A stretch of DNA of 64,000 nt. Source: Variovorax paradoxus B4 (lineage in GTDB: Bacteria; Pseudomonadota; Gammaproteobacteria; Burkholderiales; Burkholderiaceae_C). Each line of letters starts with the position of its first letter. Position 1 is the stretch's first letter. Shown piece by piece: positions 61,420 to 64,000 of the stretch. Under the pieces are notes generated by a model. The model was not told the origin of the DNA and searched no databases. It saw nothing but the letters and a program-made list of their open reading frames with translations. The position numbers were made by a program, and so were the translations under genes. Location of the stretch: assembly GCF_000463015.1 (NCBI RefSeq), contig NC_022247.1, positions 1,860,001-1,924,000 of the forward strand, read 5' to 3'.

Positions 61420-62279
61420 GCGGCTTCCCTCACGCCGAAGCGCATGCCGCGCTCGCGCAGCCAGCGCCGGTAGGTGACCGAAGAGGTATCGCCCCGTGTC
61501 GGCGTTTCGGCGCGGCCTTCGAGCGGCATGCGCTTGAAGGCGTGGTTCTCGAGGATCGGCTTGTCCTGCCCGAAGATCGCCTGCTGGAACGCGATGAGCT
61601 CGGCATCGGTGGACGTGTCGTCGTAGCAGGCCAGGAGCGTGTGGGCGATCACGTGCTCCTCGTCCAGCGGCTGGAGGAACAGGCCGATGGCATCGAGCGC
61701 GCCGGCGCGCGAACTCGACTTGTAGAGCATGGCGGAGAGCGGCTGCATCACCCGGTATTTGTAGAGCACTTCGCTGCCGCTGTCGTGGGCGGCCGAGGCG
61801 CGGGGCTGCCAGAAGCGGCAATCGGTGGCCCAGATCTCGTGCGTGTCGGGGTCGACCTGCACCTGGTACTTCGCCACCTCGGTGTGCGGCACCTGGCCCA
61901 GGAAGCCGGCATGCACGAAGGGGAAGTGCGCCATGTCGAGGAAGTTCTCGATCACGCGCAAGCCCGACGCCGCCACGCCGATGCCGCCGCAGTCGACGAT
62001 GCGGCGCCCGGGCTCGCCGTATTCGGGGAAGTCGAACAGCGGCCGCGCCGGCCGGCCGCTGGGGCAGACCCAGAGATAGCCATGGCGCGGCTGGATGGCC
62101 AGCGCCTGCGTGCCGAGCCGGCATTGCGGCGTGCCGGCGGCATCGGTCCACAACTGCAGCGTTTCCCCGAGCAGGCGAACCGCGCGGGGCTGGGTTTCGG
62201 AGGTGCCGGCGAGCGCGGCCGCGGGCCCGGCGACCAGCCAGTCGTCGAGCATGTTGGAGTCATCGGTGGCGAAGGGCAT
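61416..62279 (-). CDS. Rieske-type oxygenase catalytic subunit lacking the [2Fe-2S] site
   Basis: This 287-residue protein has the VanA-like catalytic domain: E111-N-F-L-D115-M-A-H118-F-P-F-V-H123 (bridging Asp and two iron His) and F-G-Q-D-K-P-I-L-E-N, whose Asp is the third iron ligand. The N-terminal 75 residues start like a Rieske fold (W-L-V-A-G, V-R-L-L-G-E-T-L-Q-L-W) but skip to G-Y-L-W-V-C-P, so the cluster-binding C-x-H/C-x-x-H loops are absent. Electrons must come from a separate Rieske protein, encoded 13 bases upstream. It is likely an O- or N-demethylase or hydroxylase. Confidence 0.9.
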   Translation of the reverse strand: MPFATDDSNMLDDWLVAGPAAALAGTSETQPRAVRLLGETLQLWTDAAGTPQCRLGTQALAIQPRHGYLWVCPSGRPARPLFDFPEYGEPGRRIVDCGGIGVAASGLRVIENFLDMAHFPFVHAGFLGQVPHTEVAKYQVQVDPDTHEIWATDCRFWQPRASAAHDSGSEVLYKYRVMQPLSAMLYKSSSRAGALDAIGLFLQPLDEEHVIAHTLLACYDDTSTDAELIAFQQAIFGQDKPILENHAFKRMPLEGRAETPTRGDTSSVTYRRWLRERGMRFGVREAA

Positions 62280-62292
62280 GGTGTTCCTCCGG

Positions 62293-62970
62293 TCAGGCCG
62301 CCTGCTGCCGCAGTTCGATTTCGCCGCGCAGGGCGCGCGCGGCGATGTGCAGGGTCTTCATGGCGTCGCTGCCGGGTGCGGCGGGCGTCCAGAGGTGAAT
62401 GAAGGCCAGGTGTGGCTGGGCATCGAGCACCAGCGCGGCGGCTTCGACGTGGCCGAGCGCGCCGCGCAGGGCGGGCGACGGCGCATCTGCCGTGAACCCA
62501 CGTGCCGCGAGCGCATCGCGCGCACCGGCCGCGCCGGCGCGCACGCAGAGCGTGCGGCAGAACGACCAGCCGGCAGGCACGGCGTCGTCCGGGGGCGGAG
62601 AGGGCGGCGCCGCGGGCGTGAGGTTCACCCACAGCATGCCGGAAGCCTCGGCTGCGCGGAATACCTTCGCGCACACATTGCGCGGCACCGGCATGCCCGG
62701 ATGGGCGGGGATGCCCGCGCACTGGCCGCTTCCGGCGTCGTACTGCCAGCCGTGATACGCGCAGGAGAGCCGGTCTTCCACCACCTGTCCCAGCGTGAAG
62801 CGCACGCTGCGGTGCGGGCAGCGGTTTTCCCATGCCTGCGCGGCGCCGCCGGCCGAACGCCAGAGGGCAAGCTCCTGGCCTTCGGCAAAGCCCGCGACGA
62901 TGTTGGCGCCGGGGCGCAGCTCGGCCGAGCGGGCCACGGGGTGCCAGGTTGAAATGCTGTCTGTGCTCAT
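62293..62970 (-). CDS. Rieske [2Fe-2S] domain protein
   Basis: This 225-residue protein has an oxygenase-type Rieske domain: W-H-P-V-A at residue 9, cluster ligands C51-P-H53-R and C70-A-Y-H73-G-W, and ends G-M-L-W-V-N-L near 120. The following 100 residues (Ala-rich, with V-L-D-A-Q-P-H-L-A-F-I-H-L-W) are unlike a mononuclear-iron domain or a flavin reductase and I do not recognise them. It probably supplies the cluster missing from the next gene product. First gene of the locus, divergent from aroQ. Confidence 0.9.
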   Translation of the reverse strand: MSTDSISTWHPVARSAELRPGANIVAGFAEGQELALWRSAGGAAQAWENRCPHRSVRFTLGQVVEDRLSCAYHGWQYDAGSGQCAGIPAHPGMPVPRNVCAKVFRAAEASGMLWVNLTPAAPPSPPPDDAVPAGWSFCRTLCVRAGAAGARDALAARGFTADAPSPALRGALGHVEAAALVLDAQPHLAFIHLWTPAAPGSDAMKTLHIAARALRGEIELRQQAA

Positions 62971-63025
62971 GATGCGCGCCACCTTAGCGCAACCATAATG
63001 GCGGCATCGCACGTTGCCATCCATC

Positions 63026-63466
63026 ATGAAGAAAATACTCGTCCTCAACGGCCCCAATCTCAACCTGCTCGGCACTCGCGAGCCAGAGCAATACGGACGC
63101 GACACGCTGGCCGACGTCGAGCGCCTGTGCAAGGAAGCCGGCGCCAGCCACGGCGTGGAGATCGAATGCCGCCAGTCGAACCACGAGGGCGTGCTGATCG
63201 ACTGGATCCACGAAGCCGGCCGCGAGGTTGCCGCCGGCAACATGCTCGGCGTGGTGATGAACCCGGGCGCCTACACCCACACCTCGATCGCGCTGCACGA
63301 CGCCATCAAGGGCGCGAGCGTGCCGCTGATCGAGCTGCACATCTCGAACGTGCACGCGCGCGAGGAGTTTCGCCACCGCTCCTACATTTCGCCGGCGGCG
63401 CGCGGCATCATCGTGGGTCTTGGCGTGAAGGGCTACGCGCTGGCCATCGCGGCCCTGGTGCCCTGA
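63026..63466 (+). CDS. aroQ: 3-dehydroquinate dehydratase, type II
   Basis: This 146-residue shikimate-pathway enzyme has [17 protein letters not shown] near the start (catalytic Tyr), [14 protein letters not shown] and E-L-H-I-S-N with the catalytic His. Length is typical. ATG 63026 gives M-K-K-I-L-V-L; a longer frame from 63014 has no advantage. Divergent from the Rieske gene across 55 bases. Confidence 0.96.
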   Translation: MKKILVLNGPNLNLLGTREPEQYGRDTLADVERLCKEAGASHGVEIECRQSNHEGVLIDWIHEAGREVAAGNMLGVVMNPGAYTHTSIALHDAIKGASVPLIELHISNVHAREEFRHRSYISPAARGIIVGLGVKGYALAIAALVP

Positions 63467-63484
63467 CGGGCCTGGCGCGGCCGG

Positions 63485-64000
63485 TCAGTCGGTTTGCCGG
63501 GGGGCGGCGGCCTTCCAGCTGCGGCTGATGTGGCCCTGTGCGTCGACGCTTTCCAGATGCACATCGAAGCCCCACAGGCGGGCGACGTGCTTCAGGACCT
63601 CTTCGGCATCGTCGTGCAGCGGCAGGTTGTTGCGCTGCGTGTGGCGCAGCGTCAAGGCGCGGTCGCCGCGCATGTTGACGTTCCACACCTGGATGTCGGG
63701 CTCCCTGCTGCCGATGTCGTACTGGCGTGACAGCGATTCGCGCAGCGCCTGGTAGCCGCTGTCGTCGTGGATGGCGGACACCTCGAGTTCGGGCTCGCTC
63801 TGGTGGTCGCGAATGGAGAAAAGCCTGAAATCGCGCATCGTCTTCGGGCTCAGGAACTGGCCGACAAAGCTCTCGTCCTTGAAGTTGCGCATGGCGTAGT
63901 CGAGCGTCTTGACCCAGTCGGTGCCCGCAAAGTCGGGGAACCAGCGGCGGTCTTCCTCGGTGGGCTTTTCGCAGATGCGCCGCAGCTCGGTGAACATCGA
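63485..64000 (-). CDS. SpoVR-family protein (5' end beyond window)
   Basis: The frame stays open to the window edge, so only the C-terminal 172 residues are present. W-F-P-D-F-A-G, R-D-F-R-L-F-S-I-R-D and the end with N-N-L-P-L-H-D-D-A-E-E-V-L-K-H are typical of SpoVR/YcgB proteins, which are usually about 500 residues and often lie after a serine kinase (yeaG) and yeaH. Function in non-sporulating bacteria is tied to stationary phase and stress. Confidence 0.88.
   Translation of the reverse strand, partial: SMFTELRRICEKPTEEDRRWFPDFAGTDWVKTLDYAMRNFKDESFVGQFLSPKTMRDFRLFSIRDHQSEPELEVSAIHDDSGYQALRESLSRQYDIGSREPDIQVWNVNMRGDRALTLRHTQRNNLPLHDDAEEVLKHVARLWGFDVHLESVDAQGHISRSWKAAAPRQTD

Overview
The window is high-GC DNA of a betaproteobacterium, most like the Comamonadaceae and probably Variovorax or a close relative. 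This is inferred from gene content: two Bug/TctC-type solute receptors paired with LysR regulators, glnA with a DUF4124-like gene before ntrB-ntrC, an intracellular PHA depolymerase, a cobalt-type nitrile hydratase and glutathione-dependent formaldehyde oxidation. No rRNA, tRNA, CRISPR array, integrase or intact transposon was seen.

Layout. Bases 1-2690 are the late end of a prophage: a tail-fibre gene cut by the window edge, holin, SAR-type endolysin and a spanin pair whose Rz reading frame is broken. Bases 2700-5120 are a poorly coding border with a 24-codon membrane-peptide candidate, decayed minus-strand reading frames and a Phd/ParE-type toxin-antitoxin operon with its own operator, closed by a strong terminator. 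Bases 5200-14100 are ordinary chromosome: methyltransferase, gamma-glutamyltransferase, RsuA-type pseudouridine synthase, beta-propeller protein, polysaccharide deacetylase, sterol-desaturase-like protein, EI24 protein and a CinA-type protein. Bases 14080-19000 are the nitrogen-control locus glnA-(hypothetical)-ntrB-ntrC, with a sigma-54 promoter and an NtrC-type site before glnA. Bases 19000-28350 hold exonuclease III, a fossil metal-efflux gene, and a tightly coupled KaiC-like / hybrid kinase / UPF0104 / LigD run. Bases 28550-36300 carry folA-thyA, nitrile hydratase alpha-beta-activator, a D-2-hydroxyacid dehydrogenase, YihY and small membrane proteins. Bases 36300-47300 carry two LysR/Bug catabolic loci (M20 peptidase; adenosine deaminase), metY, a CBS protein and PHA depolymerase, with a large inverted repeat at 40659-40913.

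Three regions stand out. (1) 57815-62970 encodes a Rieske oxygenase in pieces: a Rieske-only protein, a catalytic subunit that keeps its mononuclear-iron ligands but has lost the Rieske cluster, and a GST-like protein, followed directly by formaldehyde dehydrogenase and S-formylglutathione hydrolase. This is the architecture of the NdmC/NdmD/NdmE purine N-demethylase logic and suggests a demethylase coupled to formaldehyde removal. (2) 48006-52175 is a five-gene operon of poorly characterised families (DCC thiol protein, methyltransferase, SRPBCC membrane protein, DUF4166, DOPA-dioxygenase-like) behind a GbsR/MarR-type regulator. Matching palindromes lie before the regulator and before the operon. 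(3) The divergent radical-SAM gene at 52250 has a perfect LexA box overlapping its probable promoter.

Most start sites were chosen from ribosome-binding sites and 1-4 base overlaps with the preceding gene. Functional calls are from sequence recognition only; no database search was possible.
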